A DNA stretch of 64,000 nt from a virus. The position numbers and the translations under genes were made by a program. Below are positions 1 to 8,258 of the stretch, piece by piece. The notes under the pieces are model-generated. The model ran no database searches. It saw only the letters and a program-made list of their open reading frames with translations, and was not told where the DNA came from. The stretch is taken from positions 16,141 to 80,140 of IMG/VR virus record IMGVR_UViG_3300031703_000002; one strand, 5' to 3'. Position 1 is the first letter of the stretch, and every line of letters starts with the position of its first letter.

Positions 1-2
1 CA

Positions 3-287
3 GAACAAATCAAATCTGGATTAAAGTCTGGTGAAAAAACAAGATATGGTGATCCGATGATTGGTAAATCATCAAAAGGTAAAGAAGTTAAATTAAGAGA
101 TGCTTCTCAGCACATGAACAATATATTAGATGACTACTCTAGATATGCTGATTATGTTAGACAAGAAGAAGATGAAATCAAAGCATATGGTAAAGCTTCT
201 AATTGGTATGGTAAATCTGCAAAAGAATATGCAAAAAGATGTGCTGATAATATCAAGAAAATTGAAGACATGACATACGCTTGGTAA
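3..287 (+). CDS. C-terminal fragment of unknown phage protein
   Basis: The reading frame is open from the left edge of the window, so the true start lies outside it; an ATG at 57 is only an internal methionine. About 94 residues are visible. They are charged and helical (D, E, K and Y rich), with no membrane segment and no motif I recognise. The next gene, a capsid-targeted protein, begins 32 nt downstream and is probably co-transcribed. Confidence 0.5.
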   Translation, partial: EQIKSGLKSGEKTRYGDPMIGKSSKGKEVKLRDASQHMNNILDDYSRYADYVRQEEDEIKAYGKASNWYGKSAKEYAKRCADNIKKIEDMTYAW

Positions 288-319
288 TAAAACAATAATA
301 AAACAATAATAAAACAGAT

Positions 320-1369
320 ATGAAACACATTAAATTATTTGAACAATTCATAAACGAATCAGATTCATCATTAAACGAAGCATTTGCTTCTACTAAATTA
401 GCAAATATATTAACAGGTGCTAATAAATTACCAGAAGGTCTTCCAGCTGCATTTTACAAAATGACTAAACTTAAATTAGATAAAATAAAAGATGAAGATA
501 TCATCGAATTGGATCCAATGGTTGCTAGGAGAGAAAAACGAGCAAACGCAGTATACATGTACTTTGTAACAGATGAAAAAGAAAACGATTACCATATACA
601 AAATCCATATGATAAAGATGAAGAAATATCAATATACAACGGTGGTATTATTCCAGCAAATACTTTATTGGCAATTACTAATGTAGATAATAAATGGATG
701 AATATTGATTGGGCTAAAGATAATAAATACACACGACATGGTTCTAACCTTAAATATGCAACTATTGTACCTGATGTTGATGGACATCAAGAACTTCAAC
801 AATCTAAAAGGAAAGATTCAGCAGGAATCGACAAAGGAAATACAGGTCTAGATACTGTTATGAAAGTAGCAAGAACTGCAGATATATGCTATTGTCTTGA
901 TTTAGATATTCTTACTGCAAGATATTCTACGGTAAACCTTAAAGATGAAAGAAAAGCTGCTCAGAAAGGAGCAACTGCATTCATATCAGATAAAGACTTT
1001 AGAAAACAAACACATGCAAGATATCAAGATATCATAGCAGATCGAGCTCTTGCAATGCCACTTGATAAGAAAGTTAAAGAAGCGACAGAATTAATAGGTG
1101 AGATTATTGCAAACGCAAATGCTCGCGGACATAGAGATTCGAAAGGTGATATTCTGATAGGTACTGGTAGCCATAAATATAAAATATCAGGTATTTTGCA
1201 ACACATGGACTTTCTATTGAATAGATTTTCAACATATGTACATTACACTGATCTAGATGCGCACGAATATAACGCTGGTTATGATATGGCATATCATAAA
1301 AGAAATATAAAAGATTGTGCCAAGAAGGTTTGGGATAGTATTAAAGACATTAAAAGATACCAAAAATAA
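320..1369 (+). CDS. Probable capsid-packaged internal protein with targeting peptide
   Basis: A 349-residue protein of unknown fold. It opens with MKHIKLFEQFINES followed by SSLNEA, which matches the recurring N-terminal signature in this genome and looks like a T4 capsid-targeting sequence: a short amphipathic peptide ending in [LIV]-x-E, where the gp21 protease would cut. The body is hydrophilic with mixed alpha/beta character (residues 90-150 look strand-rich, 250-349 helical). The start is fixed by the A-rich leader ending in ATATG and by the signature itself. I infer packaging into the prohead; I recognise no catalytic motif, so what it does inside the host is unknown. Confidence 0.6.
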   Translation: MKHIKLFEQFINESDSSLNEAFASTKLANILTGANKLPEGLPAAFYKMTKLKLDKIKDEDIIELDPMVARREKRANAVYMYFVTDEKENDYHIQNPYDKDEEISIYNGGIIPANTLLAITNVDNKWMNIDWAKDNKYTRHGSNLKYATIVPDVDGHQELQQSKRKDSAGIDKGNTGLDTVMKVARTADICYCLDLDILTARYSTVNLKDERKAAQKGATAFISDKDFRKQTHARYQDIIADRALAMPLDKKVKEATELIGEIIANANARGHRDSKGDILIGTGSHKYKISGILQHMDFLLNRFSTYVHYTDLDAHEYNAGYDMAYHKRNIKDCAKKVWDSIKDIKRYQK

Positions 1370-1376
1370 AACAGTT

Positions 1377-1697
1377 ATGAAACGCACTAAATTATACGAG
1401 GAATTTATCTCAAAGAAAACAGTAACAGAAGGTAGAAAAACAGTAGATCCTTCTACATTCGGAGATGATAAATTATCATATGACGATCAATTTAGAGGAA
1501 ACACTTCATTGGCACAATCTCTTTCTTCAGATCTAGGATTTGATCCTAAAAAACCATGGTCAGAAGGAATTGGATTTGATAGTACAGATATGTACGCTTC
1601 CGGTAAAAAAGATGGAACTGTTTTATCAAATGCATTATCTAGTAAGTTCACATATGCTGAGTTATTAGACGCAGCTAAAAAGTTTTTAGAAGCTTAA
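1377..1697 (+). CDS. Small probable capsid-targeted protein
   Basis: The start is placed at ATG 1377, after the leader AACAGTT, because the protein then begins MKRTKLYEEFISKKTVTEG, the genome's recurring targeting signature with a V-T-E|G protease-like site. An upstream in-frame ATG would overlap the previous gene. The product is 106 residues with a hydrophilic, glycine- and serine-rich body. The function after the predicted cleavage is unknown. It lies between two other genes of the same class. Confidence 0.55.
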   Translation: MKRTKLYEEFISKKTVTEGRKTVDPSTFGDDKLSYDDQFRGNTSLAQSLSSDLGFDPKKPWSEGIGFDSTDMYASGKKDGTVLSNALSSKFTYAELLDAAKKFLEA

Positions 1698-1698
1698 T

Positions 1699-2517
1699 AT
1701 GTCAGATATTAGCAAAAAATTAACAGAAACAGTTTCAACCGCAGCAATGTCAGGTATGGGTCCAGTAGAATTACCGGGCAACGGAACATTAGGTTCTGGT
1801 GATGTACCAGCTGGTAGTGGCGATGCCGAAGAAGAATATAAAAAGAAAAAGAAAAGAATGAAACACTTAAAAACATTAGAATCTTTCATATCAGAAGGAG
1901 TAAATCTTAAACAATCTCATTTGTCATCTGAAGATTATCAAAAAGCTAAAAAACTTAAAGGTTTTGATGAAGCTGATTGGGAATGGAACGGAGATAAAGG
2001 ACTTTATTCTAAAGTAAACGAATCTAGAGTTGATAAAACTTCAGATCAAGATAGAATTTATTATGACTTTCTATTAACACTAAGAGATTCTGGTAAAACC
2101 AATATGTTTGGTGCAGCTCCATATTTACAAAAAGAGTTTGATCTTAGTAAAAGCGAAGCAAGAAATGTATTAGCAGAATGGATGAAATCATTTAATGAAT
2201 CTAAAGTTAATGAAGCAGATGCTCAAAAACCAAGAGGCATAGATCAATTTGCAGAAGATATGGAATCTGATAAGATGAATCCAGAAATTCATTTAGCTAC
2301 ATTTAGTGGTAAATCATTCAAAGCACAATCAACTGATAAAACATGGGAAGACGGAGTACCTGTAACTAAGAACTTCACAAGAGGTGGTTATAAGTCTACG
2401 AGTCCTAAAGGAGAACACTATATAATTGAAACAGATAGATTCTGGTATTTCGTTATAGGAAGAATGTGGTTCGCTGTTAAAAGAGCAGATTACGGAACAC
2501 CTCCATTTGAGTATTAA
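1699..2517 (+). CDS. Capsid-targeted protein with internal signature (possible dual start)
   Basis: A 272-residue frame. Residues 1-53 are a Gly/Pro/Ser-rich segment ending in a lysine run; residue 54 then starts MKHLKTLESFISEG, a full copy of the targeting signature with an I-S-E|G site. Either translation starts at ATG 1858 (219 residues) or the first 53 residues are an N-terminal extension in front of a buried signature. The C-terminal 90 residues (W, F and Y rich) look like a small folded domain. A similar in-frame fusion occurs at 13305-14033. An intrinsic terminator follows about 40 nt after the stop. Confidence 0.55.
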   Translation: MSDISKKLTETVSTAAMSGMGPVELPGNGTLGSGDVPAGSGDAEEEYKKKKKRMKHLKTLESFISEGVNLKQSHLSSEDYQKAKKLKGFDEADWEWNGDKGLYSKVNESRVDKTSDQDRIYYDFLLTLRDSGKTNMFGAAPYLQKEFDLSKSEARNVLAEWMKSFNESKVNEADAQKPRGIDQFAEDMESDKMNPEIHLATFSGKSFKAQSTDKTWEDGVPVTKNFTRGGYKSTSPKGEHYIIETDRFWYFVIGRMWFAVKRADYGTPPFEY

Positions 2518-2558
2518 ATCAAAATTATCAACTGTTCGTAAGTTTTACGAAAATAATT

Positions 2559-2588
2559 AGCCAAACATTTTTTTGTTTGGCTTTTTTT
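2559..2588 (+). terminator. Intrinsic terminator
   Basis: AGCCAAACA (2559-2567) pairs perfectly with TGTTTGGCT (2574-2582) around a six-T loop and is followed by a T run. It ends the internal-protein operon. Confidence 0.85.
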
Positions 2589-2606
2589 GTTTATATTAGT
2601 AGTATA
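2584..2606 (+). promoter_or_regulatory. Early promoter of the metabolic operon
   Basis: TTTATATTAGTAGTATAAT lies directly after the terminator and matches the core seen upstream of the RNA ligase and sigma genes; the upstream block GTTCGTAAGTTTT (from 2533) also resembles theirs. TATATTAG resembles the TAnnTTTG -7 box of Bacteroidota promoters. Confidence 0.6.
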
Positions 2607-2627
2607 ATAAAACAAGTGATATTGTTA

Positions 2628-2668
2628 TGTTTAGAATAATAGACAAATTGTCCTAGAATTTCTAAACA
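2628..2668 (+). promoter_or_regulatory. Two-tier stem-loop in 5' leader
   Basis: TGTTTAGAA (2628-2636) pairs with TTCTAAACA (2660-2668), and nested inside GACAA (2642-2646) pairs with TTGTC (2648-2652). There is no T run, so it looks like a leader structure in the 5' UTR of the operon, possibly affecting stability or translation of the gene at 2705. Confidence 0.45.
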
Positions 2669-2704
2669 AAATGTCAAACCTTCATATAATAATAAACACG
2701 AGAC

Positions 2705-3007
2705 ATGAGTAAATTAAATATTTTAGCTGAAGCTAATAAAATTGTTAACGAGCGATCAGAAGAAAAGGCCAGACAATATGGTCCATTTGAAGAAGGTATG
2801 CGTAGAGCTGCTATGGTTTTCAATGGCATGACTGGTAAAGATCTTAACGGATCTGATATGTATGCTGCACTTGTTGCATTGAAATTAAGCCGACACTCTT
2901 ATAACTATAAACAAGATAATCTATTAGATGCGGTTGCATATTTAGGTGCTCTTGATAATTATGTTGAAAAACATGGTTATGGTGAAACTGAAGATCCTAT
3001 TAAATAA
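2705..3007 (+). CDS. DUF6378-like protein (possible nucleotide-metabolism role)
   Basis: A 100-residue all-helical protein. Residues 10-30 (ILAEANKIVNERSEEKARQYG) and 70-95 (a KLSRHSYNYKQDNLLDAVAYLGAL pattern) resemble the phage DUF6378 family, which superficially resembles MazG-like folds (charged first helix, then a K..R..H element and a D..AY helix). No enzymatic activity is established for that family as far as I know. It is the first gene of the metabolic operon and probably works in nucleotide-pool handling or phage DNA metabolism; that is inference from position. Confidence 0.5.
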   Translation: MSKLNILAEANKIVNERSEEKARQYGPFEEGMRRAAMVFNGMTGKDLNGSDMYAALVALKLSRHSYNYKQDNLLDAVAYLGALDNYVEKHGYGETEDPIK

Positions 3008-3013
3008 TTACAT

Positions 3014-4108
3014 ATGACAGAATTCAAATATCTTACTGACTATATTTCAGATAAGTCTGCTAAAATTGGAATAGCAGCATTGGTTGGTAAATTAAGTCCA
3101 AAAATTAGCTCGCATAAATCAGGTTGGGCATTTCACCTAGCAAATCAATGTGTGAATGCTGGCTATGAAAACGTAGAAGTGATCACAGATATTACAACAA
3201 ACTGGGATGACTTTGATGCAATTCTATTAGAACATGGTATGGAATTCAAAGGTACCTTCAATATATTCGGAGGCGCTAATGATGATTTATATCATCAAAT
3301 CATGAGAATTTTTAGCAGTACGTTGATTTATTCTTTACATCATGACATGCCATGTATTGGCAAGTTGATTGATCAACGATTACATACTGGAACTGATTTG
3401 TTTAAACAATTAGGCGATGTACGACCGGATGGATATTCTCAAGTTGATCATATAAAGGAAATATGCGCTGTAGATATTCCAAGAATTGATTGCATTGAAA
3501 AAACTGATAAACTGTGCTTTGGTGATAGCCATTCATTTAGTCAGTATACACCAGGTTATATGACACAACGTCATGATGGTTTGACTATGCATGGCGCACT
3601 CAAAAAAGGTTTAGATGCATACATATACCCATGGGTCAAATCTCTTAGGGTTTACATGGGCAACATTGATGTGCGACACCATTTAATGAGACAAAGTAAC
3701 CCGTCAGCTTCAGTTAAAACAATACTAATTGACTTTGAAAATGAACTACGTGAAATGTACGAACGTGGAATAAAAGAAATAGAAGTTGTTCATGTATTAC
3801 CAATTGAAAATGAAAGTAGAGCTTTACCAAAAACAGGGTATTATAAAGATACACCATTTGCAGGAACATGGGCACAAAGAACTGCATTGGTCAAAGAAAT
3901 CAATGATGGTATAGACAGTATGTGTGAAAGAAATAATTGGCAATCACATAAACATCCAGAAGTTTATTATAATTCTAAAAATGAATTAACATTTGACGTA
4001 ATGGAAAAGCCAAAATCAGTTCATATCGCCAGGGAATATTACAGATGGGATTTAACCAGTAATGAACCTAATGCTAAATTAATTAAACAAACTATGTCAC
4101 TTTTTTAA
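3014..4108 (+). CDS. SGNH-hydrolase-like protein, function unknown
   Basis: A 364-residue protein. The N-terminal 130 residues look like a Rossmann-type alpha/beta domain. The second half contains FGDSHSF near residue 170 and MGNIDVRHH near 215, matching block I (GDSx) and the G-x-I-D-x-R pattern of SGNH/GDSL-like folds; VHIAREYY near 340 may supply the late His. The C-terminus is TMSLF, an LF ending shared with several replication proteins here. It sits directly upstream of the two putative base-modification genes, so a role in that pathway (transferase or esterase) is possible but not shown. Confidence 0.4.
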   Translation: MTEFKYLTDYISDKSAKIGIAALVGKLSPKISSHKSGWAFHLANQCVNAGYENVEVITDITTNWDDFDAILLEHGMEFKGTFNIFGGANDDLYHQIMRIFSSTLIYSLHHDMPCIGKLIDQRLHTGTDLFKQLGDVRPDGYSQVDHIKEICAVDIPRIDCIEKTDKLCFGDSHSFSQYTPGYMTQRHDGLTMHGALKKGLDAYIYPWVKSLRVYMGNIDVRHHLMRQSNPSASVKTILIDFENELREMYERGIKEIEVVHVLPIENESRALPKTGYYKDTPFAGTWAQRTALVKEINDGIDSMCERNNWQSHKHPEVYYNSKNELTFDVMEKPKSVHIAREYYRWDLTSNEPNAKLIKQTMSLF

Positions 4109-4111
4109 AAT

Positions 4112-4255
4112 ATGAAAAAATACAAAATACTCATCACACCACATGACGACACTAAAGAATCTTATTCGTTTGAAATAAAAACAAAGGATATAGAGTGGGT
4201 TATGGAACAATATCAAAGAAATAGAAATCCATTCAAATGGAAAATCATAGAATAA
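4112..4255 (+). CDS. Small hypothetical protein, 47 aa
   Basis: A complete small frame, MKKYKILITPHDDTKESYSF..., fills the gap between its neighbours: it starts 3 nt after one stop and ends 1 nt before the next ATG. The tight spacing supports translation. Predicted beta strands are followed by a basic/aromatic helix (QYQRNRNPFKWK). Function unknown. Confidence 0.55.
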   Translation: MKKYKILITPHDDTKESYSFEIKTKDIEWVMEQYQRNRNPFKWKIIE

Positions 4256-4256
4256 G

Positions 4257-5483
4257 ATGGAAATAAAAACTACTAAATATTACGATGAGTTTTTGAGATA
4301 CTTTGAACTTGCTAAGAAACAGCAAGAGCTTAGTAACTTAGGTATTGTACCACATGAAGAAAGCGGCATGAATGATCCTTTAATGGAACACGTGCACTTA
4401 TATGATGTAGTGGAAAGAAAATATGCAGGTTTTAGTCAGATCATAAACGATTGTTTTTATGGTTGGACAGAAGATCATCCATATTGGGAACACATGAAAG
4501 CCGGCAAAATATTCCCTCAAAGAGAAGAAGTTGCCAAAAACTGGACTGGAAAGCACAAAGACTTTGGATTAGAAGAATGGTTATATCTGTTTATTCTACA
4601 TCGAGTTTGTGGTAGTGCAATTAATTATGCTACCAAACCATCTGGTTATCACAACACAGTTATCTTTGCATTACATGAATGTAAAACAATTGAAGAAATG
4701 TGCGAGGTTATTAAATATCATCCTACGCCATTTTATACTTCAGTTGGTTATCAGTTTCCAGCATTTCCTAAACCACCAAAGCCTTCAGGTAATGAAGATA
4801 GTTTTGTAGGTATGGAATCGTTTACAGAACCTGAATATGTTTACAAAAGAGGCGGAGATTATTTCTTATGTGAATTTGCACCAAGACTTTCAAGAGACTT
4901 AGCTGTCTTTTTAAGAAGTGACGGTAAAAAAGATTTAAGAGAGATCGGAGAATGGATGTTTAAGTGGAATGCTGATAATGGCCTAAGAGCTTATAGATTC
5001 CAGTATGCTGCAGTTCTTGCAGATTTAGCAGATTGGTATCCAGAATATGTAAACAGAGAATCAATGTTTTATTATGGTACAAATGCAGTAGAATGCATTG
5101 GATATCTTGCAGATCCTGTTGAAAAGAAAGGTAAAAAGAGTGAAGAATTCTTGGATGCAGTAATGACAAGAATATACGAAGATACAGGAAGCTTACCATA
5201 TAATGCTGAAGATGTAGCATGTGATTTTATTAGATGGATTGAAAACTATTTAAGACCGGGCGCGGCATATAATCATATAGACTTTGATGGTATTTGGAAC
5301 AGTTCATTTATATTAGATCATCCATATGGAAGACAGAAAGCGATGTTAGAATTAGGTCTAGTAGACACATTCAATGGTATCACATCATTTCCATCAGATG
5401 ACAAAGTTATAGCATCTGTTAACCTAACGGCCGCCGAATATAAAAGCAAAATAAATAGTATACTACCAACGACATATGAATAA
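4257..5483 (+). CDS. Putative thymine-base-modification protein A (aGPT-pyrophosphorylase-like)
   Basis: A 408-residue protein, paralogous to the next gene. Residues about 235-290 (GLRAYRFQY..., YPEYVNRESMFYYGTNAVE) align with FRSPLYPCKN... and DPESVLFGGTGHFDG in the neighbour. Both resemble the GPFxAYQ...DL and F-T-V-P-G-P-G-A blocks of the helical alpha-glutamyl/putrescinyl-thymine pyrophosphorylase and 5-hmdU DNA kinase superfamily. A later A-E-D-V-A-C-D-F block matches the family's V-E-x-x-L-C-E-F element. Known members install hypermodified thymines on phage DNA. The assignment rests on motif resemblance by eye; catalytic competence is not shown. It overlaps the next gene by 8 nt. Confidence 0.4.
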   Translation: MEIKTTKYYDEFLRYFELAKKQQELSNLGIVPHEESGMNDPLMEHVHLYDVVERKYAGFSQIINDCFYGWTEDHPYWEHMKAGKIFPQREEVAKNWTGKHKDFGLEEWLYLFILHRVCGSAINYATKPSGYHNTVIFALHECKTIEEMCEVIKYHPTPFYTSVGYQFPAFPKPPKPSGNEDSFVGMESFTEPEYVYKRGGDYFLCEFAPRLSRDLAVFLRSDGKKDLREIGEWMFKWNADNGLRAYRFQYAAVLADLADWYPEYVNRESMFYYGTNAVECIGYLADPVEKKGKKSEEFLDAVMTRIYEDTGSLPYNAEDVACDFIRWIENYLRPGAAYNHIDFDGIWNSSFILDHPYGRQKAMLELGLVDTFNGITSFPSDDKVIASVNLTAAEYKSKINSILPTTYE

Positions 5484-6615
5484 AGAACAAGAATTGGAAA
5501 AGGATACGAAACTTATAATTGAATTTAATCCAAAAAATGGTTCAAGTAATGCAAACTTTTTAAAAAATAGTTTGTTTGAATTTAACGGAAATGACAAAAT
5601 GAACAAACACAATATATCATATAAAGGCACTTCTGAAATCCTAATGAAAAAGGGAAAACCAATGGAAAGTTGGATGAAGGATTGGACTCAAGAAGAAAGA
5701 TTTGATAAATTCTTTGAATTCTGTCATGCTTTTGATAAGAGACAAGACAGCTTACTTTTAGAAGATTACCAAATATTCTCACATAGATTACACTGGCATG
5801 AACATCCATATTGTTATATGATGAAACATGAAACAGATTTAGAAAAGCTATTATATTATACAATAGTATTTTCTTTTAGTAATGAACATTGGGGAACTAT
5901 TAATAGATTGATCAATGACGGTGAAGTAAAAACAAGAAAACACTTTGTTGAAAACAGACATGCTCGTAATGATCTATTTCAAATATATTATCCAAAGGGC
6001 ACAATAGTTAAGGATTGGTTATTAGAAGGACCTAAAAAAGCAGCCAAAGATATGGCTCATATTTTAGAGAATTTAGAAAGACCATACACTATGATGGAAT
6101 TTGCTAAAATATTAGAAGCTTATTTTAAAGAACATCAAAACTTTAGAAGTCCATTATATCCATGTAAAAACACTGCAAGATATGTTGCAATGAGTAGACC
6201 GGATCTAGTTGATCCAGAATCAGTGCTTTTTGGTGGAACTGGACATTTTGATGGTATGATGCAAATCTTTGGAGGACCAAACTTAAATGGTAAAGTAAAA
6301 TACTCAATTGACGAAGATGGTCAATTTATAGCAGAGAATAAACATGCTGAAGAATGGATTAGACAAATGCAAGTTTTATCAGATCATCCAAGTAATCCAA
6401 TGACTACTCAAACGATGTTAAATGTAGAGGATAAAACATGTTTTTTTTACAAACACATCGCAATCAGTCATGGTATTAAATCTCCCACTAAAAGAATTCC
6501 ATATACTTGGATCTTTGATGGAGCATTTAATTTAGCAAAACATCCAACAGAGGATGTTATCGTAAACGCAGAAACAACACGTCACATTTGGGGTAAGAAT
6601 TACCCTAACGAATAA
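5476..6615 (+). CDS. Putative thymine-base-modification protein B (paralogue of A)
   Basis: A 379-residue protein. Residues about 215-260 (FRSPLYPCKNTARYVAMS..., DPESVLFGGTGHFDG) align with protein A, and N-V-E-D-K-T-C-F-F near residue 320 aligns with A-E-D-V-A-C-D-F in A. The N-terminal 50 residues are extra relative to the core. ATG 5476 overlaps the end of A by 8 nt, indicating translational coupling. The tandem paralogues probably act on the same substrate or as a heteromer. An alternative is that both are HhH-type helical nucleic-acid-binding proteins with no pyrophosphorylase activity. Confidence 0.4.
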   Translation: MNKEQELEKDTKLIIEFNPKNGSSNANFLKNSLFEFNGNDKMNKHNISYKGTSEILMKKGKPMESWMKDWTQEERFDKFFEFCHAFDKRQDSLLLEDYQIFSHRLHWHEHPYCYMMKHETDLEKLLYYTIVFSFSNEHWGTINRLINDGEVKTRKHFVENRHARNDLFQIYYPKGTIVKDWLLEGPKKAAKDMAHILENLERPYTMMEFAKILEAYFKEHQNFRSPLYPCKNTARYVAMSRPDLVDPESVLFGGTGHFDGMMQIFGGPNLNGKVKYSIDEDGQFIAENKHAEEWIRQMQVLSDHPSNPMTTQTMLNVEDKTCFFYKHIAISHGIKSPTKRIPYTWIFDGAFNLAKHPTEDVIVNAETTRHIWGKNYPNE

Positions 6616-6626
6616 ATACAAACAAG

Positions 6627-7304
6627 ATGAAAAATAAAGCAGATGATGCATGGCAAATTCTAAGAATTCAAGGAGAATTTACAAAAGGATTTGACACTTT
6701 TAATGAAATAGATGTACCATGTGTATCGATATTCGGAAGTGCAAGAACAAAACAAGGTAGTAAATGGTATAACGAAGCAAGAGAATTTGCTAAGCTTATA
6801 TCATGTGAAGGATTCGGAGTAATTACAGGCGGAGGTCCAGGAATAATGGCTGCAGCAAATCACGGAGCTCATGAAGTTTCAGGTAATTCTATAGGAATTG
6901 GCATTGAATTGCCATTTGAATCAGGTATGAACAAATATGTTGATTTAGGAATGGAATGCAGATACTTTTTTACAAGAAAGGTAATGTTCTTAAAATATTC
7001 GCAAGGATTCGTTGTATTTCCAGGAGGACTTGGAACTCTAGATGAATTATTTGAAGCAATTACATTAGCTCAATGTGGTCACAACGTAAAATACCCAATA
7101 GTATTAGTTGGAAAAGATTATTGGTCAGGATTAATTGATTGGCTAAAAGATACTGTATTGGAAAGTAATAAAATGAGTCCATCGGATTTTGACTTATTTA
7201 GAATCGTAGATACTGCAGTGGAAGCAAGAGATAAAATTATGGAATATCACAATAAGGAAATGACCGCACCTGGTTATTTAGGTAGCAACAAAACAAACTT
7301 TTAA
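6627..7304 (+). CDS. LOG-family nucleoside-monophosphate phosphoribohydrolase
   Basis: A 225-residue protein with a Rossmann fold and both LOG hallmarks: GGGPGIM at about 68-74 and PGGLGTLDE at about 132-140. The family hydrolyses the N-glycosidic bond of nucleoside 5'-monophosphates, giving free base and (deoxy)ribose 5-phosphate; many members are mis-annotated as lysine decarboxylases. Next to putative base-modification enzymes and a dUTPase it could destroy host or unmodified nucleotides, or make a modified precursor; MilB-type relatives act on hydroxymethyl-CMP. Fold is sure, substrate is inference. Confidence 0.75.
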   Translation: MKNKADDAWQILRIQGEFTKGFDTFNEIDVPCVSIFGSARTKQGSKWYNEAREFAKLISCEGFGVITGGGPGIMAAANHGAHEVSGNSIGIGIELPFESGMNKYVDLGMECRYFFTRKVMFLKYSQGFVVFPGGLGTLDELFEAITLAQCGHNVKYPIVLVGKDYWSGLIDWLKDTVLESNKMSPSDFDLFRIVDTAVEARDKIMEYHNKEMTAPGYLGSNKTNF

Positions 7305-7307
7305 AAT

Positions 7308-8204
7308 ATGGCACATAACAAACACACAAAAAGTCTAATGAATCAAGATATTAATCTGATGATGCCAAATCGTCAAGCTTGGTTAGATTTAGCAGGAGAT
7401 TGGAAAGATCCATTTTCAGAACCAGTTATCACAGAACATGATGGATTTAAAGTCGTAAGAGAAGATTTAATGGGATTTGGTTCTAAATGCAGGTTTGGTG
7501 ATATCTTAGTTCAATCAGCACCAACAGATACATTAGTATATGTACAGCCAAGGTGTGGATTTGCAGGTATATCACTTGCATATCTTGCAGAAAAATACAA
7601 TAAAAAATTAGTATTATTTAGTCCATCACAAAAAGAAATTTCAGATCATCAAGCGATATGTATTGAACGTGGAGCAGAAATGAAATTTAAAAGAGTTGCT
7701 GCTATGCCAAACCTTAACGCACATGCTAAAAGATGGGCAGAAGATAACAACGCAACGTTTATTCCACTAGGACTTAAGCACGAATTAGTTACAGCAGCCG
7801 CAGTGAAAGTTGCATATGATCTTGCAGAAAAACACGGATATCCAGAAGAAGTTTGGTCAGCAATTTCTACAGGAGTATTACAAAGATCATTACAGATTGC
7901 ATGGCCTGATGCAGATTTTCATGCAGTTGCAGTTGCTCGTAATATCAAAACAGGTGAAAGAGGTAGAGCTGAAATGTGGTCTCATCCTAAACCATTTAAT
8001 CAAAACGTAAGTCTTGATCAAATGCCACCATTTCCAAGTGCATATAACTACGATGCAAAAGCATGGGAATTTATGAAGAAACATGGAAAACCAGGAGCAT
8101 GGTTCTGGAATGTAGGTGGAGATCCTAGACCAGAATCTGATCAAACAAAAATTATAACAGACTCTCAAAGAGAATGGGGACAAATTCTAGAAATGGACAG
8201 ATAA
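7308..8204 (+). CDS. PLP-dependent enzyme, fold type II (ACC deaminase / cysteine synthase-like)
   Basis: A 298-residue protein with the tryptophan-synthase-beta-like layout. VVREDLMGFGSKCRFGD near residues 45-62 corresponds to the R-E-D-L...G-G-N-K-x-R block, with candidate Schiff-base Lys near 59. FAGISLAYLAEKYNKKLVLFSP near 85-105 matches the conserved G...A-A..G..C.V.... element, and STGVLQRSL near 187 would bind phosphate. It is shorter than typical ACC deaminases (about 330). PLP enzymes of phage hypermodification pathways convert amino-acid adducts on thymine; that is a plausible but unproven role here. Confidence 0.6.
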   Translation: MAHNKHTKSLMNQDINLMMPNRQAWLDLAGDWKDPFSEPVITEHDGFKVVREDLMGFGSKCRFGDILVQSAPTDTLVYVQPRCGFAGISLAYLAEKYNKKLVLFSPSQKEISDHQAICIERGAEMKFKRVAAMPNLNAHAKRWAEDNNATFIPLGLKHELVTAAAVKVAYDLAEKHGYPEEVWSAISTGVLQRSLQIAWPDADFHAVAVARNIKTGERGRAEMWSHPKPFNQNVSLDQMPPFPSAYNYDAKAWEFMKKHGKPGAWFWNVGGDPRPESDQTKIITDSQREWGQILEMDR

Positions 8205-8258
8205 TAGTTGAAACTATTAATCAAATACACATATTATTAATATAACAAAAAATACAAA

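Noticed and set aside
6627-7304. Lysine decarboxylase
   Set aside because: The name is a common mis-annotation of LOG proteins; GGGPGIM and PGGLGTLDE mark a nucleotide N-glycosidase.
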